DNA of 64,000 bases from Acorus gramineus (GCA_030737835.1 CM060847.1:11236704-11300703); one strand, 5' to 3'. Counted from the first letter of the stretch, positions 1 through 13,187 are shown. Notes: generated by a model from the sequence alone, not told the origin. A program made the numbers and translations.

Positions 1-506
1 CTACAAAATGGAGTCTTCAAATTAAAAAAACACTTTTACAAAGAATTTACAAACAATGATTGGCATTCCTTTCATAAGTACTTACTACATGGGGATCTTG
101 TAAGAGGTTCCATGAAGTAAAATTAAAATGAAATTATCTATCATTGCATGTATTATGTATAAGATATTGAAAAAATAATGAACCAAAAGAAACACTTCTG
201 ATGTGGAGTTTGACTAATAGTAATAACCAATTATAATGAACACCCAGCACCACCATTGGTGACTGACGCTAATATTTTAGATTGCAATTACATTCTGGCA
301 TTGCTGAGATAAGAAGTCATAATGTCTAATAATCTTATCCCTCACCAAATATTAATAGAATGGATATGATTATAAAGTTCTTGTGATAGAGAAGCATGCA
401 GGGACATATGAACTTTCAGAAAGAAAATGCAATGACGATTTCTCCAGGACTGCAGGACATGTAAAGAATCAAAATGAGTTGAAGGGAGAAGTTGACAGAA
501 ATGTAC
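1..506 (-). other. Intron of the MTP12-type gene, no exon seen
   Basis: The donor at 506-505 follows exon 8 in phase 2. No in-phase acceptor with a membrane-protein reading frame is visible between here and the left edge, so the next exon is taken to lie outside the window. Confidence 0.5.
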
Positions 507-3500
507 CTCTCCTCAGCAATATTGTCAATATAAAATATGAAGATAATCCCAAAGAGAATTGTGCTCAAATAGGCCCAAGTTGGAAATTGAAATGCAATGA
601 TAATGCCTGAAGCTGATCCCTGCAATTGCTTAATGAATAAAGATCAAAGATTCAAACAAGAAAAAAAAATCTCCAGTGTTTGTTGTATGAAACTGATTAA
701 GAAAATGAGCTTACAAATATAGCATCCCACATAGCTAATGGAAAGAGAAAACATGTAGCAGAGGTAATAGTAATTGCATGGAGTCGCCTTTTCTGCTGAT
801 TCTGGAAAAGTGTAGCCAGAAAGATTACCAAACAACATCACTTGCTTCACGAGTTTAAACCTGGAAAAAAAATCCTTCCAAAAGACAAGATTACCTTTAG
901 TGACACACGTCGTGCTATTACTCTTCTCAATGCTGACAAGATTCCAGCAGCAATGGGAACTGCCATTTCTCCCATTCCCAAAGGTTCTCCCATCAGATCC
1001 ATTTCCTCATTATTGGCATTATCTTTAATGAAGACTTGGGGTCAAGTTTCTCAGCAAAGCAAACTTTGGAAGAAAATTTAGCATATTAAAGAAAGATCAT
1101 TTGCTTAATAGAAAGGATACAGATTGGAAAATATGTTCTTGTAGCCCATCCTAGAGATAAGAAGTAGAATGACACCAACATTGCAACAAGCCCACCTACC
1201 TGAATAGAAAGAAGAAAAAAGACAACGAAACTGAGAATATATGACACACTTTTCGAGGAAAAGGTGGGCTGATTTGTACAATATTACTAATAAGTTGGTA
1301 AGCATCAAGAAAAGCGGGAGGAAAGATGTGTCCCCAAGGAGAGCACATTAAAAGAAAAAGAAGATGGTATTTCTTTGCACAGTATTAAGAACAGAGAATA
1401 TAATTTATTACCTCTTTACGAAAGAGAAGTGACTCAATTTCAAAAATAATGTGGACAAAAACAAAGAATTGCTGAATATCTAAGAATATTTCATAGCACA
1501 TATCCCATGCGAAAATATCTAGCGCGGCGCCTATTAAATTAAAGGTTAGTTTGCCAGCACTTGTATCATGTTCTCCCTCTTGAGTTTTGAGGTGAGTGCT
1601 TAACATTTTAATTCATATGTGAAAAGAATAAATAACCAAGTACCACAGAAAATAACAGTGTTATGGGTTGAGTCAATCATCATAACCAACATAGGTCATA
1701 AAGGTTCAACACAATTGTTGATCCAACATTACACCCCATCGCTTTAATTAAGACTCAATAGTTAATAAATAAATGGAAATTTTTTAAAATCATGGATTCA
1801 TGATAGAGGACAAGTCACATCACCACACAGATGGGCACATCATCTGGATCATCCACAGATAAAAAAAATAATTCACAATATATGCATCGATATCATGATC
1901 TTTGGCCAAAGCGAGAATGTAACCATATTTCTTTGGCAAAATGTGGCAGTAACTAACTGCAATTTATTAGAACACAAGAAAACTTCTACTTGAGGGGGGT
2001 CAGGGCCTGACCTCCAAGGGGGGGGGGTATCTCCTTGAAAGAAAATAAAAAAAAAAGGAAAAAAGGTAAATGCATGTGCTGCCTATTCTAAGGTAAAAGA
2101 TTCCATTTCTGTCAAGGATGAGGGAGGATAAACCAGCATTGTGCCTCACTGCCTCCCCTAAGCATTTAAATATTCCACACATGACATCCCATTCAGTCCC
2201 AAAAATTTTATAGATCATTATTCAGTTAAAAGTCCGTTCATGATTTCCACACTGAAAACACAATTTTTAAAATTACATGCAACATGATCATAACAAAATT
2301 CGAGCCCTTCATTTTCCAAGAAAAAGAGCTCTTCAATGAGTTTCATAAATTTTACCTCCAGCTTTAAAATGAGATAAAGAAAAAGGAGAGGTAGACCCAG
2401 CTTACCTTTTTCCATATGTGGCCTCTCCGCCCATATAATAACACAGAAAGTACTCCAAGAACAGCACCAGCATACTCGGCCAGTATAATTCTGAAAGATT
2501 TTAGAAATAAGAAGCTACAAAGAAAGTCCGCTTGTGCTAGCAAATTTTTATGCAGTATAATTTCTTAGGTGGAAGTGTGGAACTAAAACAAAACCAATAA
2601 TGGAAGTATGACTCAGAATGGGACAAAATTACAAAAGGCACATTGTTCCTTGATCGATATTAATTTCATAATGTGATATCCATAAAACAAAATGTTCAAC
2701 AAATATATGCACATAACCACATCATATAAGCAAATACTGTTGAGCAACTTGCCTAAGTGGCCCACAAGATTTAAGGCCCTTTCCCCACAAAACATAGTAC
2801 AGCGCCATAATACCCCCATTTATAACCGAAGGTACCACCTGAAATATTATTGATGTTTCAAAAGGATCACACAATGGCAAACTGTAGAACAGTCTGATAA
2901 TACACTAATTACAAGACATTTTTCTTGCATAGGAAGCAAAAAGAAAGAGAATCAGTAACCTGTGAATTGGTGAGAGGCCTCCCCTTCCAAGGTGTCTGCA
3001 ATACTAGAAAAAGGATGGCTGCAGGAACCATACAACTAAAGATAAAGATTACTACTGAATCTCCCTGCTGGGAAAGATGCTGATACAAAGAGTATATCGA
3101 CCATATTCTCATGAAGTTTCCAATCACATGGATTATCTGCAGTGGAGTTTGCCTGTATGGAAAAACTACTCAATGTTAACTCAATGCATTGCAATCGTTC
3201 AATAAAAGAAATGCTCAACAAAGTTAACTTTTTGTTGTATCAATTTTATATGTCATGAACTAAAAGGCTGTATTGACCTCTAGACTGATCAACTAAATCA
3301 CCCTAATCATAAATAAATAAATAAAAAGTAGCAAGACAATCCTGATTATATCACAGGCAATTGCTCAATACACATGTCATCGAACAGATGGGCACTACCA
3401 GTAGCACAAGCTAGGCAATATGATAATAACATAGCAACACATCAGGTAATTCCACACCAGTATTAAATATGAAATGAGCATCTCTCAATAGTAATAGATA

Positions 3501-4925
3501 TAACAAAGTTATCTTGGTCTACGTTGGTTTGATCAGTTCAATGTCATTGAAGCATATATTCAGGCGAAGGTTTCCCAATCCTATATTCCAGCGGTTATCT
3601 GGTGTATTTGGTTGACTAGAAACCACTCTGTGTTTAGAGGAAGTATTCCTTATGTTGAAAATATTTGGGAACTTGCGGTGCGTTGTGTTGTGGATTGGGG
3701 TTGTTTTTGCGCGGGAGCTAGTTCGATTAACATTGTGGGAGGGAGCTTTATTATTGGGATGTAGTTCATTTGGGGTGTTGAGGGCCTTTTCGGTTACACC
3801 AATAGTAGTGCCTCTACTACTTTGGTTGGGCTGAAAAGGGTTTGTACTTGTTTTCCAATTTGGGCTTTCTCTCTAATTTATATAAATTTGAGGGCTACGG
3901 CCTACCTTTCATAAAAAAAAAAACATCATTGAAACATAGAAAGAAGGAAGAAAATAATGAGGTGCTCAGGAACAGAAAGAATACTCAAGCAATTGTTCAA
4001 GCAGATTCAAATAATTCCACACTAATTCATAAAGTATAACTGTATCCAATTCCAAAAACATATAGCACCTCAGTCATCATGTACCACAAGTTATGCCATT
4101 ATTCCGCGGATTTAGAAAAGATTGTGAATTAAGAACTGGTGTTGTACATTTCAAAATATTTTTCCAAGATAATATATTATCAACTTTGTCTCTACTGCAA
4201 GCTAAATATCCAAACTTTGTCACTGAAGAATGACGACCATTTTCTTATTCTTCACAAAATTCTTTAATTCCAACCATTGCATGATTTGTTTTTCAATTTT
4301 TCTTCCAGTCATTAATATTAACACTTCCTGATGCATTGAGAAGAAATTGAAAATTTAAATAAAGGTTGATTAATTAATCAAAGGTGTACAGATTCCTCTA
4401 AATTACTTCTTCACAAAATCTATTCATCTTTTCCTTCCCTGCTAAGGTTTCGATTCTTGAATCATCCAAACTACCACAAACACAGGGAACAAACCTTCAT
4501 ATATTCCCACATCAGATACACTTCTGATACAAACAATCAACAAGAAAGATCTGCCTAAGCACGGATAATTAACGAATACTACTCAGAATAACAACATAAC
4601 AGTCGTCGAATCGCATGAATTTCCAGCATTGAAAGCAATCATAGCTCTAATTATACCCCAGAAAATAAGAAGTTTTGCTTTTGATCAGAATTTCAACAAA
4701 AAAAAGAAAAAAGAAAACAGTTCAACTTTCTTTGCGAATCGGAAAATGAGAGGAATCCCTAGTTCCCACGTCAAGAACACATTTGCGCAGATCGACTTCA
4801 ATCACAAGTAGGTCCTCACAACAACGTATCGGAAACTTCAATTCGGATCGAAAAATAAGGGTTTTGCACCTGAGAGAGGTGGAGCGAGAGTTGCGATCGG
4901 CCGAGAGAGGCTTCGGGGACATCAT
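507..4925 (-). CDS. MTP12: ZnT5/MTP12-type zinc transporter (cation diffusion facilitator), N-terminal part, runs off the left edge
   Basis: Eight exons were spliced: 4925-4870, 3152-2960, 2838-2753, 2490-2406, 1199-1121, 1034-895, 801-715 and 619-507. Phases agree at every junction and give about 279 residues. The protein is rich in membrane spans: a segment with IFIFSCMVPAAILFLVL, then one ending LKSCGPLR, then LAEYAGAVLGVLSVLLYG, and later a span ending AMWDAIF. The stretch from LQTPW through CGPLR to VLSVLLYG matches the non-catalytic N-terminal membrane region of ZnT5 as I recall it; plant MTP12 is the counterpart. In that family this half is thought to support a heterodimer that moves zinc into the early secretory pathway. 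The His/Asp metal-binding CDF domain would lie beyond the left edge; no further exon is visible in 1-506. Two ATGs open exon 1; the upstream one is used. The donor after exon 3 is GC, not GT. Family identity rests on motif memory. Confidence 0.7.
3557..3925 (+). mobile_element. 5'-truncated LINE 3' end with poly(A) and target duplication
   Basis: It sits inside intron 1 of the MTP12-type gene, antisense to it. One frame reads IPAVIWCIWLTRNHSVFRG and continues to a stop near 3780, typical of the C-terminal region after the reverse transcriptase of plant L1-type LINEs. The copy ends in an A run (3913-3923). A 13-bp direct repeat flanks it, 3544-3556 and 3926-3938, with one mismatch (tcattgaagcata against tcattgaaacata), as expected for target-primed integration. 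Confidence 0.75.
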
Positions 4926-5094
4926 CTGTGCATCAGGAGAGTTTGACGGGTCTGACTGACTTCGAACATGGTGAGACGTTGCGTTTTGTAGGCTTCGAGA
5001 GAGATGAAGCCCACAAGTGGTTTATTTAACCAGCTCCAAGCCCGTTTTAATTTGTGGGCTTGAGATGATTGGGCCTTTAAAGGGATAAAATAAA

Positions 5095-5314
5095 GGATAA
5101 TGTTACATCCAGCCTCATTTTCAGCCTCAATTTCAGTCTACATGTGATTCGAAATAAGGTACATGCTTTTATAAAAAAATGAATCATATACTTTAATGAA
5201 TTGCATAGATGCATTTATAGAAGTATATGCTTTGTTAACGTGAGCATATGCGTCGATAGATTTTTATCGACGCATATAAGGCTGGCTGAAATGGATCTGA
5301 GTGTAACAACATCC
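5095..5314. mobile_element. Mutator-like MITE, 220 bp, perfect 9-bp target duplication
   Basis: The ends are inverted repeats: ggataatgttacatccagc on the left and, as reverse complement, ggatgttgttacactcaga on the right. The same 9 bases, taaaataaa, flank it at 5086-5094 and 5315-5323. There is no coding capacity. A related diverged element lies at 52635-52902 and another probably at 60817-61083. It sits just upstream of the MTP12-type gene. Confidence 0.75.
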
Positions 5315-5878
5315 TAAAATAAAAGGCACCCGGATCCGTTTCTAACCCTAATTCTAGCCCTATTTGAACATAACATTATCCAAATAAGAGCGCTAATACA
5401 CAGTCTACAACCCATGTTGCATAAAATTATATTATTTTTCAACACAAAAAATATATTAATGCATCTCAGTATATACGTCATTTCATATAACATTTATTTT
5501 AATGTGAGTATGATTTAAAAAAAAAAAGTCTGAACTACAATGACGCCTGCAAGGGATTAGACATATCATTTTCCTAATATAAAATGATGAGCGGTGATAC
5601 ACACATTCATATAACTCGATAGTTATCCATTGAGATATGAAACTTGATTTTTTTAAATACAAAACGCGGATCATATATGTTTTTATTTTTGAAAAAATAG
5701 TAAAACATCATCTAAAGATGCATATGCATTGATGAAAAGTGTATATCACTCCATTTTGAATTGAATGAACTTATTTTTAACAGTAAAAAAAAATTTAATT
5801 ATCGAGGATTAGACAATTTGTGTGATTCATACAACATATGATGAAGGCTAAAAAGAACCGAGAGTAACATCACCCATG

Positions 5879-5920
<42 letters not shown>

Positions 5921-6599
5921 ATATGAGGAGAGATGTATATATCTCGTTAGTAATTTTCAATTCAATGGATTCATACAACACACGATGAAGGTTTATTATT
6001 TTAAAAAAATAAAAATGAACAATGAAATTGTTCCACGAATTTTCCCAAACATTATTTGAAAATGATATTTTCAACCCTATTTACATAATTACAGCCGACC
6101 CATATTTTGATTTTTCTTAAAATATATATTTAGCTTCTAAAGTGTATTATTTTATAATAAAAAATAATGATTGGGACCATCCATAGAACTTGATGTATAT
6201 TTTTTATATTTTTGTAATACAATATATAATAGAGCATATACTATATACTGGGTTAGAGGATTTTATGCATTGTGTTAGTGACGTGGCAATAGTAAATGAT
6301 TATGTGAAATGAATTGAGTTTATCAGCCTTTATTATTGACATATATTTGACCACAATTCATAAAATGTTCGGCCAAAGCCACTCCACTACAAGGAACCAA
6401 CTATTGTGATATAGTGGGAAGAATTCAAAAAATGTTGGAGACAGTCAGAAAAATGTTCGACCAAAGTTGTTTATTTTAGTTATGTTTTGAATTACATGTC
6501 AGATAATTATCTTGTAAGATTGATAAACCATAGTATTAACATTTTGAGTACTGATACAAGTAGTCATTTTTGTGATCAATTAAATAATAAAAAAATTAT
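5315..6599. other. Gene-free AT-rich stretch
   Basis: No ORF of interest. It contains an interrupted (AT)n microsatellite at about 5879-5924 and otherwise low-complexity AT-rich sequence. Confidence 0.6.
5879..5924. repeat. (AT)n microsatellite
   Basis: Alternating A and T with one break near 5907. Confidence 0.9.
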
Positions 6600-8395
6600 G
6601 AATTAATTACCTAAATACCCCTGTAGCCCAACCCAAATATTTTATGTGCCCCCATCTTTTGAAAAGAAAAAGTTTTACCCCTGCAGCAAACACTTTTTTT
6701 TTTTTACCCTCCTCTCTTTAATTCCCCTAGCACCACAAAATCACAGTTTTTTCCTGTAAGTACATGTATGTTTTTTATAATTTGTAGAACACAAAATGTA
6801 ATTTCTATAAATATTATCTGTAAGTACATTATTATGCATGTCATGTAAAAATGATAACTTGCAAAATACTAGAGAAAAATACGTTAATGCATAACACCTG
6901 AAAATATTTTATCACAAACATCAAAGCACTTGAATTCATCGAATGTTTGCATTCCGATGTTCTTTTCCTACCCTAATGAACTGAGATGTTGTATTTTCTC
7001 GGATCATCTTCATGTCATTTTGGTTAAAATCGAATATATTGTTACACCTTTGAGTTAGCAAGCGTATATTATTAGGAAGAAAACGTAATTTAAACTATAT
7101 TAGAGATGCAACAATTAGTAAAAAACTCAAATACCAATAAGTGTAAAATTCATGACAATATAAGAACCACATATATATTAATGTTATGCATTAATGCATG
7201 TTTCTCTAGTGTTTTGCAAGTTACGATTTTCATATAACATAATAATACCATTTACAGATAATATTTAAAGAAATTACATTTTGTGTTCTCCAAGTTACAA
7301 AAAACATATATGCACTTATAGAGGGAAACTGCGATTTTGTGGAGCAGGGGGAATTAAAGGGATGAGGGTAAAAAAATAATTAAGGGCACGTTTGGATGCA
7401 GTAATTATTTGTACGTGTTTTTCTGCACATGCAAATTTTACATTGCACGTGCAGGGAAATATCTGTACATTGTTTACACATGATTGTCTGTTTTCATATT
7501 GTGCTATCATTTACACACATGTTCTTGTTAGTAGCTGTTTGTCTCACATATGTGAAACTTTTTGTATATGTGTCAATTTATTATGTTAAAAGATAATAAT
7601 ATTATAAATTGATAAAATATTGTTTTCAAATGATTATCAAATATGTTATTTTCTTAAAACCGAAAAATATATGAACAATATATATTATATATACAAAATA
7701 AAATTTTAAAAATTGCATATATTAGTTTTTTTTAATTATATAGAAGTCAATGTGGTTTTAAAAAAATGGTTATAATATAATAAAATATAAACAAAAATAA
7801 ATATGATTTCAACTAACAAATAATCCCACAAGGTTTTTTTATATTTTATAAATAGCAATTTTGTTGGATAATATCTATGATAGTTAATTAAGATTTCTTG
7901 ATATATTTTAATATTATTCTAAGTTATATAAATTTATAAAATGTAATTATCTATTTTAATTCTTAAGATAAGATTAGGAGAAGAAATACTTGTTTTGGAT
8001 AATATGGACTTTAATAAATTTGTTAGAGGATAAAAATGTAAAATTACTTTACATAGACTTGAGAGGTGTGAAAATAAAAGTTGTTACAAATAACAACACA
8101 TGGGGTTGGTTGGGATTTTGATTACCCCATTTGATTGAGCAAATGAGAACTCTGGGATTTTATTTGTTACACTTAATTATCATAACCAAACAAGATATTA
8201 TGTTTGACTCAGTGCAAATGAAAACCCACCCCCATTTGCATAGTATCCAAACATGCCCTAAGTGTTTCTTGTAGGGGTAAAAAAAAAATTAGGTGTTTGT
8301 TGCAAGGGTACATAAATATTTTTTCAAAAGGTGGGAGCACAGAAAATATTGGGGTTGAGCTGTAGGGTATTTGAGCAATTGACCCAAATTCTATT
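6600..8395. mobile_element. Large fold-back element, split by a nested insertion
   Basis: Sequence around 6605-6900 pairs with the reverse complement of 7187-7373 followed by 8262-8390. Matching blocks include tttaattcccc with a nearby cacaaaatc on the left against gattttgtg and ggggaattaaa on the right, and an outer block around tagcccaaccc against ggggttgagct. The right arm is interrupted by the nested element at 7384-8258. Removing that leaves an element of roughly 0.9 kb whose arms total about 300 bp. The exact outer ends and target duplication were not resolved. Confidence 0.7.
7384..8258. mobile_element. Tourist/PIF-Harbinger-like element with TAA target duplication
   Basis: Termini are gggcacgtttggatgc on the left and, as reverse complement, gggcatgtttggatac on the right. 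TAA flanks both ends (7381-7383 and 8259-8261). TAA/TTA duplications and GG-rich termini containing GTTTGG are typical of Tourist-like elements. There is no ORF resembling a transposase, so it is non-autonomous. It sits inside the right arm of a fold-back element and is therefore the younger of the two. Confidence 0.7.
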
Positions 8396-8429
8396 GTTAT
8401 ATTTCTTAAAATAAAAAAATGTTTTTTTA

Positions 8430-8670
8430 TTTTTAAGTCCCCGTAAACTATATGATTTAGTAATCGGTCCTTCACTTCTTCATATTTTGATTTTAGTCCT
8501 CAGATTTAAAGGGTATGTTCTTTTTTAAAAATAAAATCAAATAATTTAGAAATAGGTCCACCAGATACTAAAAAAGAATATATCATTTAAATCTGAAGAC
8601 TAAAACCAAAACATAAAGAAATGAGATATTGATCTCTAAATTCTATAATTTATAAAGATTTAAAAATAAA
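8430..8670. mobile_element. Diverged fold-back MITE, same family as 43959-44233
   Basis: The arms share blocks such as ttttagtcctcagatttaaa on the left and tttaaatctgaagactaaaa on the right. The family resemblance to the 44-kb copy extends over most of the element, which carries the same order of blocks. The ends are blurred by AT-rich sequence. Confidence 0.6.
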
Positions 8671-9402
8671 ATTCAATAAAAAAAATATATCATTCTAGTG
8701 GCATTGTTATTCATCTCAAGTAACTTATGAGGACACTGGAGTACTTCGTCTCTCAAGAAAATAATAAAAGATAATAAAAAAAGGGGGTCATTTTCCGCCG
8801 TTTTTGGTACATTGGCATCAAACATGTCTGGCTGAGAAACAAAATGGGCGGTTCAGAATTAGTGTAGGTGGGGGGTCCTATAATCCATTCTGCTCTGCAT
8901 GACTTGCATGCCCCCACACAAACTGTTTTTTTGTGGTGGTGGTGTTGTGTGGTGATCCTTTTCAGAAGAATAATGATTGTTTTTTTTTTTTTTTCTAGAA
9001 TTCGGTAGAAAATTTTTAGCCCGATCATATATTAATTGAAGTATTCTGAATTACACTGAGGAGAGGGAAAGCAAACAAAAAAGCAAAATAAAAATAGAGA
9101 CAAGAACAAAGCCCAACATGCACGGACCACTTAGCAGAAGAACAATGTTATGTAGAGTTTAACATTGGCTTGTTTTAATTTTTCTAAAATATAACATATT
9201 TTATATAATAAAAAAATGGTATATAATTTTTTAAAATATGGAGCATATATTTTAATAAATTGTATGATTTCACTCATAAAAAATATAAAAAAAATTGAAT
9301 GAGATATATGCATTGTTACAATGAATGCAGAAAACTAACAAGAGATATGCGACGGCTGAAAACGACATTGGAAAAAAAAAGTGTAACAGAGCTCTTTTTT
9401 TG

Positions 9403-9644
9403 CAAAGAACATATGGGATTTCGCGGTGTGTTTCATTGTTGTGGAAAGCTATGCGTGGGCGCTAGTTCTGTGTTGTAGAGCAGGAGATTTTGGTGATTCA
9501 AGAGTAGTTTTTTGAGTGTTTATGTTTCATTTGGGATGATTTTCTATAGATGACTCATCTATGAAGATCATCCTTTTATTTTCCTTTTACTTACTTGGGG
9601 GTAAACCTAAACTTATAGTTTATTTCAAAAAAAAAAAAAAAAAA
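9403..9644 (+). mobile_element. Short retroposon, LINE-like 3' end, with poly(A) and 11-bp target duplication
   Basis: An 18-base A run ends the copy (about 9627-9644). The same 11 bases, ctctttttttg, flank it at 9392-9402 and 9645-9655. The interior resembles the 3' tail of the LINE at 3557-3925 in layout, but it is too short for a protein match. Confidence 0.65.
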
Positions 9645-9693
9645 CTCTTTTTTTGAAATCTCAGGCCCAATGCATCCATCTAACTACAAAAAC

Positions 9694-9972
9694 ATAATGT
9701 TTGCAATGTATATGAAAGCTTCAATAACTACTGTGGTGGCACAACCACTTTAATTAGATCATCAAATGTTTCTAAATATGAAGTTCAATTTATTTTATTG
9801 TTTTAAAAAATATCATTAGTTATTGTAGTAATGCAATATTCACAGTTGCAGTATTACTAAAAATTAAATGACGTGACTCACCCTCCTTTTTGTGTTGATA
9901 AATATTATAAAAAAAATTGTGAGACTAGGACACACAGGTGGAGGTAACCTACCCAGCTCGATAAGAAGTTCA
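9694..9972. repeat. 279-bp direct repeat, copy 1, downstream of the bHLH gene
   Basis: It aligns without gaps to 10702-10980. I count 8 differences, mostly transitions, about 97% identity. It lies about 580 bp past the bHLH stop codon. It could be read as TG...CA bounded, but no matching 5-bp target duplication or primer-binding site supports an LTR pair. Confidence 0.9.
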
Positions 9973-10554
9973 CATCGCAATGATAAAGATGAAACGATGA
10001 AGTACTCTATAATCATAGTGCCACTTAATAGTTGGATTTTTTATCAGCCACACAAATAGAACGGGCTTCGTACTCAGCTTACCATTTTTAATAACTTTTT
10101 TTTTAATTATATCATATATCATGTCATCATCACATCAGTACTAACATTTTCTTCTATGTGACACTCACCATCCATCTGAACGTCATTCGCGATCCCATTC
10201 TGTAGAGATGTCTTTGTTTTGATTTGGTTTTGAAGCTTATCACAGTACAGACACAAAAGAAGCACCCATGATGCACAATCCATGTTTTTTCAGCAGAGTC
10301 TGAACTTTAAAATCTTCACATGGATACTACTGAAAAAAATAGAGGTCGAAACAAAACAGACTGATGAATCCAGTGCAAGTAATGTGTACAAAATACACAT
10401 AGAAACCAAACAATATAAGACAAAAGGCCTTTATTAATCTTTAGAATATATATAATATGTCATGGCCGAGCTAGCCTCACACGTCACTAGTGACAACACA
10501 TGATTGGCACGCACGTGTGCCATTTTGGGGGAGGGGGGAGGGCAAAAAGTGGAG

Positions 10555-13187
10555 TCAAAAGGGGAAATTTGAGGGGAAGTTAGCACCTTCTCTCACCATT
10601 CTCTCCATTTCTGGAGCATCATATGCATTGCCCACCTATACCATAGAGAAATAAAATAAAATAATAAAAATGAGAAACATGTACAACATCTATACAAAAG
10701 AATAATGTTTGCAATGTATATGAAAGCTTCAATAACTACTGTGGTGGCACTACCACTTTAATTAGATCATCAAATGTTTCTAAATATGAAGTTCAATTTA
10801 TTTTATTGTTTTAAAAAATATCACTAGTTATTGTAGTAATGCAATATTCACAGTTGTAGTATTACTAAAAACTAAATGACGTGACTTACCCTCTTTTTTG
10901 TGTTGATAAATATTATAAAAAAAATTGTGAGACTAGGACACACAGGTGGAAGTAACCTACCCAGCTCAATAAGAAGTTCAACTACAAAAGGTTCCTCCGA
11001 TATCAAATATATATATATACACACACACTTACTATCAATATACGTCAGTTGACCATTTTTTGTTAGGTATAGTAAGTAATATTTACTCATTAAATCTTAT
11101 CCTATCTACAAGAGGCCAAGGGAAGACTTCTACCAAACTCACAAGAGATACTTTATTAAGAAATGAGAATTATATGCATAATTTTCAATGTATAATGCAT
11201 TATAAAACATGAAGGGGTTGAAAGCTACATTACATTAAACCTTTTGAAATCTTTGTCACTAGCTCCTAAAAGTCTTGACTGTAAAGTTGTTTTGAACTGC
11301 ATCATTGGGCAGTGCATCTTTTCAACCACGATCAATCTTAATTTGTCTACTTAAAATGGAATTTATATGTATAGTGAAGCTGATCCAAGGGGGGGGACCA
11401 TATGATCTGAATTTCAACAAAAATGTACTGCGATATTATACACGCACCGAATAACACTGATAATATTGTGTACTCCGGGAGGGGCTAGGATTAGCTTGCT
11501 ATTACAGTAGTTATTCCTGCTGTATATATTCTACTATGTCATTATATTATGAAAAAACATAAAAAATGCATGCATAAATTTATTCGAGTATGTACTTTAT
11601 TAGACAGTGATATATTTTTAAAAAATTCAAACTATGTGTAGTATGTAAAAGTGACTGCATAAATAATAGTACAACAATTTTCTTTTATCACCTGTGTTGT
11701 TGCAATGGGTTCCATGTCTAAGCTGAAGTCATAGAAAGCGCTTGCAGAGAGGAGTTTCATTGAGAGGAACTGTAGTGGAAAAACACACATATGACTATAT
11801 GAGAACATTACATGAAAAATAAATCAAGTGTCCCACTTATATTTAGCAGTGCCATGTGAATGAGTACGAAAGATAAAGTTTTAATTATTGGCAAACGAAT
11901 CTTATTATATAGATGACTGCAGTGGATAATGTTGGCATGGACTCACCTCAACCTGGTTCTGCAGTGACTGAACATAATTAATTATCTCATCCAACACCAC
12001 AGCCATGCCCATTGCCTGTATATGAGTCATGTTTTGATAGAAGATTAGAAGATTTGATCAATCAAATGACAGTCATGATGCGTTGAAATAAATTAATAAA
12101 TAAATTAAATGAACATTGTATTATTATTATTATTATATATGTATACCTTGTAACAGCCAGGGACAAGGGCTTGTAGACACCTCATCCTTTCATTGATCTT
12201 CTCTCTTCTAACCTGATTATCAAAACAATTATACAATGATTAAAAGATTGTGTCTTGTAACACAATTTGATGATATTTGCATATGTAAGGAATCTTGCAT
12301 TACATTCTCAGCTTTTAAAAAACTATGTTTTTATAATTTTTTAAAAGCGGTCCAAAATATACAAAAAAAAACGCTGAGAGATGAGGCAGAGATGCAAAAG
12401 CTGAAATCAACCCAAACGACAGGCAGAGTATATCATCAAGAAATTTTTTTAAAAAAATGGATTGGAGAAACCTATAAAAATGTGAATTAATGAAAAAAAA
12501 ATAGATATTCATTGAAAGATGGCAAGGAGAAATAATTGAATGATACATGATGAGCAACCCACATCCCTTGTAGTCCATCCTCAATGAATGATGGTATATG
12601 AACAATTCATTTTTTTTATACTGCTAAGACTGACTCTAATCAAAAGCGCTGTTTTCTTACTCTCTCAGCAAGGCTGTGGCTATCAGTGGCTTGGCCTCTT
12701 CTTGCCCTCACATGAACCACCTCATTTGGCTTATCCCCTCCTTTAACACCACATCTCCTCTTCTTCCCTCTCTCTGTTGAGCTCTGCCAAAAACATCAAT
12801 ATATATAAAACCTGACCCACATTTGCAAAAGAAGCTAATTTTTCATAATCAATCAAGCATAACACAAAGTACCCATACATTTTTGCTCTTAGTAGTCTCC
12901 GAAAGATTCGACGAATTCACTGATACACTCTCCGGCGCCACCATTGCAGCCTTCCTCTTCTTGGTCACCGGAGCTGCGAGAGGCGTCGAAAGGCCTCCGA
13001 TGATCGGCGCCATTGAAAAGAAGTTGTCATTGGATATACCCACTAGAGTCCCCAAGTTGGTGGTATCAATGTGACTCTGATTCATCTCCACAAAGTGGCT
13101 CATCATGAGGTCCTCCCCATTGGAGTCCATGTCAAACAGAGATTGGGGTGGCTCGAAGGATTGATAATTCGTTTCGAACCCCTCCAT
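10555..13187 (-). CDS. BEE-type (group XII) bHLH transcription factor, complete
   Basis: Six exons: 13187-12879, 12783-12661, 12212-12147, 12015-11947, 11769-11692 and 10635-10555; every one is phase 0 and together they give 241 residues. The basic region [18 protein letters not shown] starts near residue 127, followed by [20 protein letters not shown] (helix 1) and [19 protein letters not shown] (helix 2). His139, Glu143 and Arg147 are the E-box/G-box contact residues. The AMGMA turn, the FLSMKL continuation and the C-terminal block [11 protein letters not shown] resemble BEE/bHLH factors that promote growth in brassinosteroid and light responses. The start is the only ATG before the conserved N-terminal region; an upstream in-frame ATG at 13385 would add about 66 unlikely residues. 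TATA-like stretches lie at about 13293 and 13350-13370. The terminal exon sits between two 279-bp repeats. Confidence 0.9.
10702..10980. repeat. 279-bp direct repeat, copy 2, in the last intron of the bHLH gene
   Basis: Ungapped partner of 9694-9972, same orientation. It lies in the 1,056-bp final intron, so the two copies bracket the terminal coding exon (10635-10555). Confidence 0.9.

Noticed and set aside
9694..10980. The two 279-bp repeats as LTRs of a small retrotransposon (TRIM)
   Set aside because: TG...CA ends exist, but the outer flanks (cataa and actac) do not match, no primer-binding site follows copy 1, and the interior contains a spliced bHLH exon.
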